Source: Anthostomella pinea
Taxonomy: Eukaryota; Ascomycota; Sordariomycetes; Xylariales; Xylariaceae
Length of the DNA stretch: 64,000 bases
Assembly (NCBI GenBank): GCA_963556695.1
Contig: CAUWAG010000010.1
Span: 2,046,001-2,110,000, forward strand
Direction: 5' to 3'
Shown: in pieces, positions 10,925-20,684 of the stretch
Numbering within the stretch: the stretch's first letter is position 1
How the letters are laid out: each line of letters begins with the position of its first letter
The notes under the pieces: generated by a model
The model's input: only the letters and a program-made list of their open reading frames with translations
Databases searched by the model: none
What the model was told of the DNA's origin: nothing
Translations under genes and position numbers: made by a program

Positions 10925-13055
10925 GGTGAAAGATCTGCTAGGAATGCTTCATGGGATGGCTGTTTGGATGTCGAACACAGGTTCCGCGGTTGCATTTATA
11001 CACATGAGAGCCTCCGCAATGTCACTTCAAGCAATCATCGCAGCCTCGGTAGTCACGGACCTCCGTATTAATGAACTACACGGAGGACGTCATGGTCTGG
11101 AATTCTAGGGGCTATTTTTTTTCATTCTGCGCCAGCTACAGTACTGTGTATAGATATCCGGCATGATCATGCTTAGCGTCCTCCACCGCCCCAGTCCTCT
11201 CCGCAGGTATCGAGTCACCTGGATTGCCACGGGATATACCTGTCTTGATCAATTTGTGTCATCGCTCGCTGCTGTCGCCACCTCCAGAAGGATGTATATT
11301 TCACTAAGACTGAGTCGTGTAGATACCTCCACGCCCCCATGGAGGGCGCTAATCATTACCGTGCCGGACATTTGTAGTACTCGCTAACCCTCTTGTGGTG
11401 TTGAGGCGGGACTAAAAAACTAGCACTCCCCGCGCCCTCGGAAGCCTCGTCGTCGGATATCCGAGGAGCCTGCTAGTAAGCCCATAGTTGTCAGATACCA
11501 GCGCACCATTTGGGCCATGCACTGACTATCACAGCGAGCATACTGGGGAGCTGGGACATGGCCGGCAGCAAGCAGCTATTACTCTATTGACGAGAATATC
11601 AAGACTAGAGAGGAAAGGAAGAGAGAGAGAGATAGGTACAGCGGAAGGTTGCCCCTTTAAGGGGATCCTCTGGTCAGATCCTTCCCTTATTGGGAAGTAT
11701 CGGGTTGTCATGTGGGAAGGTCTGTGCAGGCCGTCACAAGTGGATCTATGACTGGACTGTCTACCACCACGGCGCTGGAACCCCTATGACCGACGTGGCC
11801 GGCGAGCTGTGGCTCTTGCTTATCCAGCTCTCTGGCAAGGTTGATGCTGAGAAGTCTGCTCTCTCAGACTCTCGAAGGGTTGAAAGGACAGGCATCTTAG
11901 ATATGCAGGATGAATGGGTTTAGTCAAAGGGATCGGCGATGAGACTCTTAATTGTCAGATTTGAGCCAATCGCGAGGTTGAAGTGTGTGTGTGGGTTACT
12001 TCCGTAAACCCTGTGTCTCTACTGCCATTGCGACGACGTGGAACACTGAGCGGAAATGGTCAGGCAATCTTGGAGCGGCAGCATGCTGAACATGAAGAGG
12101 CAGAATGACACAGGCGACCCGCATCTGCCGAATAGCAAATTCCAAATGCCATAACGCGTGGTGAACGCGCGGAGGGAGGTCAGCCAAAGGGTCACCCAGT
12201 AGGACCAGGAGTCAGGTCAGCTGCCGAAGAATTGTGTACATAAAAGCGCATATAATACTGATTCTTGGGTGGTTTCATGGATGACTCATAAACAGACCAC
12301 AAGCCAAGAAGGAATGTCGGCCTGTCATCTCGGATCCCACTGCGACGTACAGGGCTGGTGGTTGGATGCAGTATGACAGGGCAACAGCGGGAGCAGACTA
12401 GTGAGTGGGATTTGCTCGTTTGCCTCGTTTGTCTGGTGCGCATGGTAGCCTAGACGTTGCTAGAATGCGAACCACCAATGCCCAATGCTTATAATAATAT
12501 TACCAACCTATTCACGGATGACGTTTAGCATTGGCTCCCATGCTCAATGCGCTCTGCCAGCCCAACATGAGAGCGACAACAAGCACCCGAAACAGTCTGG
12601 CATAGGTTGAATATTGTTTCGACAGGATGACGCACACCTCGGCTAGAGCCTGGTCCTTGGCGGCTTCGAGGGAGTCGAGAGCGATGTTTGAGGCCCTGTA
12701 TCCGCTCTTCTAGCTCTTGAATTTCGGCCTCTTGCCGCAAGGCTGTAGCGATCACCCTTTGAAACTTCCAAAATATAGCCGCTGTGACGACGGATACGTC
12801 CCGTCCAACGTCTTGAAATGGCTGGTGTCCGTTAGACATGCTTGGGTAAGAGGTTCGGCTTTCAGGAACGCTTGCGTCTTTTATCTAGTTATTACACGTG
12901 GGAAAATGAGATCAGAATCATGATCTTAATCAACCACCCGAGATACTGTACTGAGATGTGTTCGCGCGCGGGCGCGGATATCTAGGTACTTAGGTAGGTG
13001 ATCCCTTCAAGATTGCGATGATCTCTAACCAAGTCTAATACACTAGACTGTCAAT
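10925..13055. other. Intergenic, no gene recognised
   Basis: The first 300 bases should contain the lipase promoter. Minus-strand frames at 11996-12187, 12192-12443 and 12525-12839 are unrecognised. The last encodes a short heptad-like stretch (FQRVIATALRQEAEIQELEE) that could be a coiled coil, and it is not called as a gene. The far end is the target sequence of the hAT insertion. Confidence 0.4.
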
Positions 13056-13083
13056 ATGACAACCAGGGCCCAAATCAATTACA
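13056..13083 (+). repeat. Left hAT boundary: 8-bp target duplication plus terminal inverted repeat
   Basis: The target duplication ATGACAAC occupies 13056..13063. The element begins with CAGGGCCCAAATCAATTACA. This matches the reverse complement of the right end at 17 of 20 positions. Just inside, several copies of a GGATGTA/TACATCC-type word lie between 13084 and 13200, as expected for subterminal transposase sites. Confidence 0.9.
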
Positions 13084-13311
13084 TTACATCCACGAAGCCA
13101 CGGATTCGCGTGGATGTAAGGATTTACACCAAATCCACGAAATAGTGGTCCACTGAAGCCCCAAATGGATGTAATTGATGGTGGATGTACATATTTTTGG
13201 TGATAAAGCTGAATTCCTCATCTGGGATGGCCCTGACACCCCCATATTCGTGCTAAAGCCGTAATATTTATCCCTTTGCCCGAAAGGGTGTAATAGCCTC
13301 TCGTTCAACTG

Positions 13312-15765
13312 CTAGCAGTATTCTTCGTCGTCTGCTTCACGTGTCCTTTCGCTAACTGCTATCCACGCAGTTGCCCACTTTGCGAGCTCGTCAGAGGACA
13401 TCCTTTCGACGTAATCAACTTCATCCTTCTCGTCGGGTGACAGCAATACGGGGTCTAACTCGTGTATAACACCAGCTCGTAGCCACGAACGCAGTACCTG
13501 GCAGAGACTGATGATCATAGCATCTAGGGCGCCGCGAAGGCTAGTCGTCATCCGCCCTGCTGCCGAAAAAACCCTCTCACATTCGGCAGACATCGGTTGA
13601 ACTGTGAGGATGTCAAGCGCCATTTGTGAGAGACGAGGGTATTGGTGACGTCGTTCATGCCAGTAGGCTAAAGGATCGAATATTGCGTTATTCACAGTCT
13701 CGTGAGACTGCCAGATCTCGTATTCGTCTCCCAGAGTGGATGAAATCGGGGCCGAGCTTGCTTGTTGATGGATAAATTCCTCGAGAGGGTTCAGATCGAT
13801 TTTACGGCGCTTTTGGGCAGGCTCGTCGTCATTAAGGGTGTTCTGTATCTCGAGATCACGGTATTCGGTATCCCACAGCTCTTGGACCAAATCTTTTGCC
13901 TTCTGAATCCATTCGGGCCGATCATTTCATTTCTGTTCGAACCAGTGCCATCGGAATCGGGGGTGAAGGGCTATAGCCGCATAATAGAGGGGGGTCTCGT
14001 CGAGCTTCTGATAATATTCGTCTAGTTTCATCCAACCAAGGTTGATGTTAGCTACGAAGTGTTCACTGTCAGGAAGCTTGTTAGTAGTAATTTTATAACC
14101 CTCAAGCTTGCCGAGAAGGAATTCAAATCCAAAGATAACATCCCAGATGTTACCATACGAACCGGTCCATCCTTTCCGCTTGCGTTGCATGCCATCCCCT
14201 TCGAGTAATTTCACGGTGTGTTCATAGTCAGTAAGGATAGCGGCAGTGTGCTCAAGAACGGTCCAATCGTGATCATTTAGATGATTCTCTTCTTTGAGGA
14301 TTTGGGGCCGCCTTGCCATGGCCCTGCCACTAACGAGGCCAGTCCTCTTGGATCTGTGTTGGTCTTCCCATTCCTGATTAAATTGGGCTATCATTGGAGG
14401 GAGATACGGGCGAAGCTTGATGAGACGGCGGATCATATATAACTGTGAAAGCCATCTAGTGTCGTTATCGAGGATGACACACAGTGCCCTGGTGTGAGGA
14501 ACTGTGAAATCGAGGACATCTTGCCGTTAGACGTCAAGAAGGATGTAATGCAAGCGGTCAGATCGCCAGATATCAACGACAAGGTTGTGAGCCTTGCCAA
14601 CAGGGCCTAATCGGTGATACAACGCGTGTTCAGCAACCGAAAGAGATTCGACCTTGCTGATCTCTGGTTCGAATGCTTCAACATCAGTACCAAACAATAA
14701 GGATTTGGCAGAGAGATTCAACTGATGCCCGAAGCACCGGCCACGCCGTTTCTTGCCCTCGAAGCCTAGGGCTAGCCCTATCTCGGTTGATGCCGTATCC
14801 ATATTGGCAGCGTTATCGAGAATAAGAAAGCCGATCTTATGGTCAATACCAAACATCTTCAAGACTTCGACGATTTGCGTGGCAATATTTTGACCTGTGT
14901 GACGAATGGAGACCTCGGGGATGCCGAGAACTAGCTTGCAAGGCTTGTTGTATTCATCTCTGAAAAAGACGACTACGCCATACAAAGCGCGATGATTACC
15001 TGACCGCCAGCCATCAAAGGATACGTGTATCTTGCCAGGTGAAGCCCTCAACGCCTCGATGATGGCTCCCTTGTGCCGTTGGAATTCGCGTATGATTTTT
15101 TTGCGTAGCCCGGTCGAGGAGATGTGCCCGCTTTGGTCTGTGATACACGGGTTGAGGTATTCGTGTACAAGGCGTAATTTGGGATGATTCACAGTAGCAA
15201 AAGGAAGGTTCTCTTCGACGATCCATTTCATAAGGAGGCGGTGAAAGGTATCTCGATCGAAGTTCTTCAGCATGCTATTGGTTATTGCTTGGTCTCGAGG
15301 GTTCTCTGGGTTGACGGAGAGATATCGGTGAAGCCGTTGTTGGCTCGTATCGTTGATTGTTTCAGCTCGTAATTATGCCTTGGATCTGGTCTTTTCACCC
15401 CCAGGGGCAGAGATCGATTCGACTAGATACAGGTGCTGTATGGCGTTCTGAAGGCCTGCAGATGTGAAAGAATCGGGTACGGGATTGCGGCGAGTGATAC
15501 AGTATCGGCACACCCATTTGAAGGTCCTACCCTTCTGGATGTCATATCCGTGATCCCAGGCCCAGGAGTTGAGACCTCGCTTCCACTGAGCCCACGTGTA
15601 GCCACGAAAACACGCAAAAAGGAAGGCTTCGTCGCCCTGAGAGATGCCGTGGCGGAGGGATTCTCGTTGAGATGATTGGGGTGCTGGCGAGGGGGTTGCG
15701 GACAAAGGGACGTCGTTGGGAGGCTCGGAGCCACCGTGTATCGAGGATTTGGGTGTACCGGCCAT
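13312..15765 (-). pseudogene. hAT transposase with three in-frame stop codons
   Basis: The product would cut and paste the surrounding element. The frame begins at MAGTPKSS (15765). It has a BED-like zinc-finger region (FKWVCRYC), the RNase-H-fold catalytic blocks (VSFDGWRSG; GFLILDNAAN), the GRCFGHQLNLSAKSL block, and the C-terminal dimerisation domain (TVQPMSAECERVFSAAGRM). It ends at 13312. No frame change occurs over 2.45 kb. Three stops lie inside it: TAA at 15373..15375, TAA at 14527..14529 and TGA at 13927..13929. Each can arise from CAA or CGA by one C-to-T change, which fits repeat-induced point mutation. A functional protein is not expected unless an intact copy elsewhere acts in trans. 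Confidence 0.9.
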
Positions 15766-16012
15766 GGTGAAGCGTGCTGAGGGTACTGCTTGCAATTTGA
15801 GGCGAAAAAATTGAATGAACAGGTGAGTTCGAGTGGTTGGGTCGTATTCGAGTGAATCTGAATGATTTGCCTGCTTTGGAGTGGTTTGCGTGGTCTGAAT
15901 GTTGTTTGTGCCATTTGGTAGCTGCATTCAGAATTTGCATACTAGCTAGCTAGGTGGTTGAAATCATATGTCAATGTTTCTACCAGTGATATAATGCCCA
16001 ACTCTTGATTAA

Positions 16013-16110
16013 ATGCGCATCATCTTGGTATAGTGGTATGGTAGCGCAAAGTTTGCCTTGCAGAAAAGGCTACGTTCAGATCCTATAGGAAGCTCGGGAT
16101 TTTTTTTTTG
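16013..16110 (+). other. tRNA-like Pol III promoter segment in the hAT right arm
   Basis: A box-A-like word TGGTATAGTGG (16026..16036) is followed 36 bases later by a box-B-like word CGTTCAGATCC (16073..16083). A run of ten T residues (16100..16109) could terminate RNA polymerase III. The part between could fold as a degraded tRNA, but the anticodon arm is irregular and no acceptor stem closes. It is more likely a tRNA-derived SINE fragment or a captured promoter than a working tRNA gene. Confidence 0.4.
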
Positions 16111-16283
16111 TAAAAAACGGGGCTCTTAGATTTTTGGACCAATCAGAGCCCATATTTCATCCACTGTCATACACTCGTCCATTACGTCAATTACACTAAG
16201 CCTTGAATGTAATAGATGACCCCTTCAGCTCCAGTGGATGTACGCCAAAGTGCTCCACTAGCGTGTACACCAGTGGACTAGCG

Positions 16284-16311
16284 TGTAATTGATTTGACCC
16301 TTGATGACAAC
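16284..16311 (-). repeat. Right hAT boundary: terminal inverted repeat plus 8-bp target duplication
   Basis: The element ends with the inverted copy of its left terminus (16284..16303; CAAGGGTCAAATCAATTACA on the minus strand). The target duplication ATGACAAC follows at 16304..16311. Confidence 0.9.
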
Positions 16312-16434
16312 AATGGTACTTGTAGTAACGAACGCCGGAAATGTTTCCAGAACTGTGGTAACTGCCGGCGCCTTGCTATTGGTATCCGAATTCGACAGTT
16401 GGCTGGAAATACTATGTGAAGATAAATGTGGCTT

Positions 16435-16752
16435 TCAAGTATTTGTTATGGATGCGGGAGTACTAGAGTTTGGTGTGACGCCAGAGTTCGTACACGGCAG
16501 TCTGGATGATGTGGTGTTCCATAGACCGGTAGTGGCGATTGAACGGGTAGAATTGACAGTGAAAGGCGATTTGCTCGATGTTCCTATAACTAAAGGAGTG
16601 GATGGCTTTGAACTGCAATTCATTTGATGTGTCGTCGTGTGGTCCGTCGCTAGTGAGTTCGTGTCCAAGGGAAATCGTAACTGATGCTTACCGCTCACTT
16701 CGGCTATTAGTACTAATGTGAAGACGATCTTGGTAATTAAAGATGAAGACAT
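16435..16752 (-). CDS. Small Ser/Thr-rich secreted protein, hypothetical
   Basis: Not recognised. The frame starts with a clear signal peptide (MSSSLITKIVFTLVLIAEVS). A 42-bp intron with good splice sites (gtaagc...actag, 16650..16691) joins exons 16752..16692 and 16649..16435. The mature part of about 70 residues is rich in Ser, Thr, Asn and Pro and contains two cysteines. This suggests a glycosylated wall or secreted protein. If the intron is retained the frame also stays open, so the model is uncertain. Downstream on the same strand, Ser/Thr/Val-rich coding potential continues up to the hAT insertion point at about 16311. The true gene may have had another exon that the transposon interrupts. 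Confidence 0.45.
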   Translation of the reverse strand: MSSSLITKIVFTLVLIAEVSGKHQLRFPLDTNSLATDHTTTHQMNCSSKPSTPLVIGTSSKSPFTVNSTRSIATTGLWNTTSSRLPCTNSGVTPNSSTPASITNT

Positions 16753-16904
16753 AATTCTTAACAGAATATGACGTTCTTATGACTTGAATATGTAATCATT
16801 CAATGCAGATAACAGGACAATAAGTGTGGTGGTTCCCTGTTATTTCTTAAAGACAGGCTCACACCAAATAGGGTAACAGTTATAAGCAAGACACTACCAC
16901 GGAA
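16753..16904. other. Short spacer between the secreted-protein gene and LINE copy B
   Basis: It holds the likely promoter of the minus-strand secreted-protein gene. The LINE 5' boundary is placed where similarity to copy A begins, at the A-run before CAACTACTTTTCTTGGCGCC. Confidence 0.5.
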
Positions 16905-18176
16905 AAAAACAACTACTTTTCTTGGCGCCCCACTGTTAGAGCGCAACCTCCATATCTGCACTAAAACAGGCATCTGTCTCAGTAACTGACTATCTTTGTC
17001 AAGACACAACAAAAATTTTCTCACAAGCCGGATGGCACCCTTTCACGACGGGCCCCAAATACGCCGGTGGCCGTTCTAAAGACGACTACTGGCGGCGTGT
17101 TCAAATCCCCGGTCCCTAAAAAGACATACGGCCCGGCAACTCCGAGCAGGCTCTGCCAGGCGCTGCTTGACGACATGCAGCCCGTCACAGGTCTCTGAGG
17201 CTGACGTCACCATTGTTTCCCCTCTGAAAGGAAAACCCTGAAATATTAATAATAGCAGCACTACTGATATGAAAGGACCTTGATCAAACGAAATCTCTAT
17301 AGACCAAGCCATCGGATGTGATACAGGGAATAAAGCCTCCTCCTCAGAGTGCCAGGACCAAGTTGCAAAGATACTGGATAAAGACAGGCACCTTTACGAA
17401 GCCAAGATGACAATGTTTCAAGAGTGTGCTGCAGCAGTTGACAAGACACTTAAGAAAGCCGGAACCGAATTATACTCACATGCCAAGGAATTCAGCGCCT
17501 TCTTCTCTAAATGCCTGAGCAAGTGGCTGGAAACCGAGATTCAACCATAAGGAAGGTCACTTCCGGGGGGATGGTGATGGGGAAGCCCACCACGACTTTC
17601 GCCCAAGCTGTTTCTTTTAACTACTGATAGCGTCCACTGATAGTCAACACCACCATGAAGAAAACACAGCCTGGCGCCTTTATTGCTGCCAACCAACTGA
17701 AGAAGAAGCAGAATGATCTCCGGGTCTTTGTCCGCATGGACAATAGCCACTTAGAGCCTTATGGGATAAAGTCTACACTCAACAGAAGACTTGGAAGAAG
17801 CCCCCAGTCCGCAAGGACAAAGACAAAGAAATAGAGCTCTTCAAGCAATGGCTACGGGAGAGAAACGTGAACACTGACCTTGTCATCTACTCGGATGGAT
17901 CACAGTTGGACGACCAAGGCACAACCCGCACTGGATGGTGTTATACCATCAGGAAAGGCGGCACCATACAAGAAGTATACCGGGAAAAAGGCAGACTTCT
18001 TCAAGCAGAAGTAGTAGATGCTGAAGTCCATGGCGCTCTCCAAGGTCTCGCAGCAGCCAGGGCGATTGGACGCAGAAAACGGCTATATGTCTGCCTGGAC
18101 AACACGTCAGTGGTAGATGGGCTCAATAGGACTCCACCCGAGACATCACAGAACATTTTTCTACGATTCCAAGAAC

Positions 18177-18372
18177 TGTTGGATTCTGGGCTACGTTAGC
18201 CCATCCATAGTCATCCTTCAGGATCACCATCCCCATCTGTGACTCTGTCACATACGTGGCCACATAAGGCCACGTATCCTTTTCCTTTAGTATCTTGGAT
18301 ATATAGGGCCACTCTGGCCGCTCCAGAGTAGCTGGAATTCCTCTTCTTGATAGAACACTTTGAAATCTCACA
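18177..18372 (+). mobile_element. Solo LTR (copia-like) inside LINE copy B
   Basis: A 196-bp insert that is absent from the equivalent position of LINE copy A. It starts TGTTGGATTCTGGG, ends AATCTCACA, and is flanked by the five-base target duplication AGAAC (18172..18176 and 18373..18377). It includes a TATA-like word (GGATATATAGG at about 18296). TG...CA ends and a five-base duplication are standard for Ty1/copia LTRs. No internal coding region or primer-binding site is present, so it is a recombination-derived solo LTR. Confidence 0.9.
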
Positions 18373-19102
18373 AGAACTTGCCACGGCACACACTCCTGGA
18401 GTGACCGTCAAGTGGATTCCTGGACACAGAGATATTGATAGCAACGAAGCTGCTGACACACTAACAAAAGAGGGTGCTATACTAAAAACGGACACAATAA
18501 ACCTTCCTATAATCTCTTAGGTAAAGAGAGATCTCAAAAAGAAGAGCAAGAAAGAATTTAATCAATAATAAAAAGACCAATCAGAACCTAGGTATCAAGA
18601 AGTATACTCACATACAGTAATTAAAAGAGACCTTATATCTTTTGAAAGGAGCATTCTACACAGACTTCTAGTGGCCAGATTTGGACATAGCGACTTTACT
18701 AGATATCACGAACATTTTGGACATACAGACTTAAATAATCACTGCAGTTACGGTAAGAAGAAAACACCACAACACATTTCTTTTATAAGAGGTTTAGGAA
18801 AACCGACTGCTGCCAAGGTACTCGCCTAGGACAGCCTGTTTACAATACTTAGGGGAGAGGAGCACGGAATAGGCAAGATTTGTTAAGAAGAGCGAGTTCT
18901 TTTCATCAATCTGCCCCTAATAGATAGCTGTTCTTGAAAGACCAGATAGATGAACCCAAAGTCATATAGCCGCAACAACGGGGATGGGCTCATGAGCGGG
19001 ACTGACTGTACTTATTATCCTGATACCTTCACAACCCTGCGATGCAGAGGCTCTCGGAGGCGTGGTTTGCACTACTGAGGAGCGATCCCCCACGTTAAAT
19101 AC

Positions 19103-19103
<1 letters not shown>

Positions 19104-19153
<50 letters not shown>
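19104..19153 (+). repeat. ATC microsatellite, 3' tail of LINE copy B
   Basis: About 16 perfect units. It forms the 3' end of the LINE, as the shorter run does in copy A (31712..31737). It yields artificial poly-Met and poly-Ile reading frames that are not genes. Confidence 0.95.
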
Positions 19154-20235
19154 GTGCCTAGACAATACAGCAGTGATCTCCGGACTGCAGGGGGAACCAG
19201 CTCCGAGCTCCCAAGAAGCTTTCCTCCAATTTCACGAAATTTCGGACACGTACGCCGACGTACAGGTCCGGTGGGTGCCAGGGCATATGGACATCCAAGG
19301 CAACGAAGAGGCCGACATAAAAGCAAAAAAAGGTACTACCTTGCTAATCCCTACCAGGGCCAAACCTATGCTTACAGGCGTCTTAGGTCTTCTCAACAAA
19401 AAGATTCAAAAAGAATACCAGCGATAGTGGGACGAGAACATCACGGACAAATACAAAAGTCTCAGCCTTCAGAAAACTACACTCAAATGCCCAGAAGAGC
19501 TCAAGCTTGACAGGCCAACGCTCCACAGGCTTATCGCATCCAGAACTGGCCACGGAGACTTTAGCTGGTACTATAGGAGGTTCAAGCACAAAGAACACTA
19601 CAACTGCTCTTGCGAGAGAATCAAAACGCGAGCCCACTTTGCTTTCTACAACAGAGCCCTCGCAAAACGGTCTAAGTGGCCATAACGGAACCGCGGACAC
19701 AACATAGAACCCGAACCAGAAGAGAGGGCCTATTGGAAATAGCTGGTAACACACCCAAAGGAATTCAGAGACTTCTGCAAGTGGACAAAATTCTACACGA
19801 AAGTCTGTCCTAGAGTCACAGGACATCAGTTCATCGATAATCAGGCATAACTGCGCCTATTACCACATCTTTTTATTACTTTTATCATCTTTTTTTATGT
19901 TTTTATTTTCTTTTAGCTTACAGCCTTTTAGATGTAAGGTATTACCATGTTGAAGCGAGAGGAGCTCCTCGACGCTATTCGGACCACCGACTACGAGCCA
20001 GATATCACAGAGCACGAGCCCAAATGGAGGGGCCAACGGAAACTGACGGAATAACATGTGTGCCCTCGAGGTTCGATTTGCAGGTTATCGTGGGAAATAG
20101 GGAGTCATGCCCTCCTTCCCGTACAGTAAGGCTTGTATATTAGCCCCTGAGATAGTCACCTGCACGCCAAATGTCCATAAGGATCTGGGGCCTAGAGCCC
20201 CTACAGCGTTAAATAAACTAAACCAGACTAAACTA
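19154..20235 (+). mobile_element. LINE C fragment: 3' end of ORF2 and 3' UTR of a second LINE family
   Basis: It begins mid-domain with the RNase H segment CLDNTAVISGLQGEPAPSSQ, continues with WVPGHMDIQGNEEADIKAK, and has a CCHC-like cysteine motif (YNCSCERIKTRAHFAF at about 19601-19650). It is clearly diverged from LINE A/B in protein sequence, so it is a different family. Stops occur at about 19425, 19683 and 19738. The 3' UTR runs to a TAAAC-rich tail (about 20205-20235). Copy B ends exactly where LINE C coding begins, which suggests B inserted into C or replaced its 5' part. No LINE C sequence was found to the left of copy B. Confidence 0.75.
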
Positions 20236-20493
20236 TTACGCATAAACACCGATGCAAGTACCCAAGCGCTGATCCCTCAACGGTAACCTTGGCGAGAGCC
20301 CGTACTCCCAGTGCGGCAGTACCACAATGACGCCATTGTGCTTGCCTATCCGACCGAGAGTATAGTCATTGTTGTCGTTTGCCGGCTGCGAGTCTAGTTC
20401 GCCATGATCTTCGTCAGGGAACGCTTGAGCAGCGATGAGCTCTTTCTTAACGGCGCAGACGCAGCCGATCGTGTAGTCTCTGGGATCTGGCAT
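20236..20493 (-). pseudogene. N-terminal fragment of a NACHT/nucleoside-phosphorylase-type NLR-like gene
   Basis: The first ~65 residues (MPDPRDYTIGCVCAVKKELI... and NDYTLGRIGKHNGVIVVLP) match the start of the PNP_UDP domain. This domain opens many fungal NLR-like proteins with NACHT, ankyrin or TPR repeats, which function in self/non-self or heterokaryon recognition. Similarity is lost after about 20295 and the frame stops at 20236, next to the LINE C tail. The rest of the gene is therefore missing or displaced. The purine-binding part of the domain lies downstream of the break, so the fragment should be inactive. Confidence 0.75.
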
Positions 20494-20684
20494 CGTGGGA
20501 CAGCGCGGCACCTGTCCTCGGAGTCTTCATTAGAGAAAATGCCAAGGGCATCGTAGCAGAAACCGCTTGGAAGACCCATTTGATTTTGGTGATATGGTAA
20601 CACGCGACAATGGGAACAGCCGGTATCAGTATGTAGTTCTCTCGTCATCTGGACTTCTTAAGATCATCTCGCTTGCTGCATACA

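Larger units (their letters stand above)
13064..16303 (-). mobile_element. hAT-superfamily DNA transposon, complete but with a broken transposase
   Basis: A 3240-bp element bounded by imperfect 20-bp terminal inverted repeats and a perfect 8-bp target duplication (ATGACAAC at 13056..13063 and 16304..16311). Eight bases is the hallmark duplication length of hAT elements. It carries one transposase frame on the minus strand with three in-frame stops. Subterminal regions on both sides repeat GTGGATGTA-type words. A tRNA-like Pol III segment lies in the right arm (16013..16110). The element stands next to, and perhaps inside the end of, a small secreted-protein gene on the minus strand. Confidence 0.9.
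16905..19153 (+). mobile_element. LINE copy B (Tad-like), internally deleted, ending in an ATC-repeat tail
   Basis: The 5' part (16905..17791) matches LINE copy A from about 26144 to 27037 with scattered differences. The sequence then jumps to the RNase H region of ORF2 (copy A about 30602), so about 3.56 kb is missing at a one-base overlap. The RNase H part (MNTDLVIYSDGSQLDD type, from 17867) is interrupted by a solo LTR (18177..18372). From about 18391 to the tail the sequence is almost identical to copy A: I found one difference (19056 region, ctcgg versus ctggg). It ends in about 16 ATC units. It cannot encode its own reverse transcriptase. Confidence 0.9.

Noticed and set aside
13312..15765. 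Programmed stop-codon readthrough as an explanation for the open transposase frame
   Set aside because: The three stops have different contexts and all match single transitions from sense codons; mutation is simpler.
15373..15940. Overlapping minus-strand ORFs in other frames beside the transposase N-terminus
   Set aside because: They shadow the BED-finger frame and show no independent similarity.
18962..19165. Reading frames with poly-Met or poly-Ile runs
   Set aside because: They are translations of the ATC microsatellite at the LINE tail.
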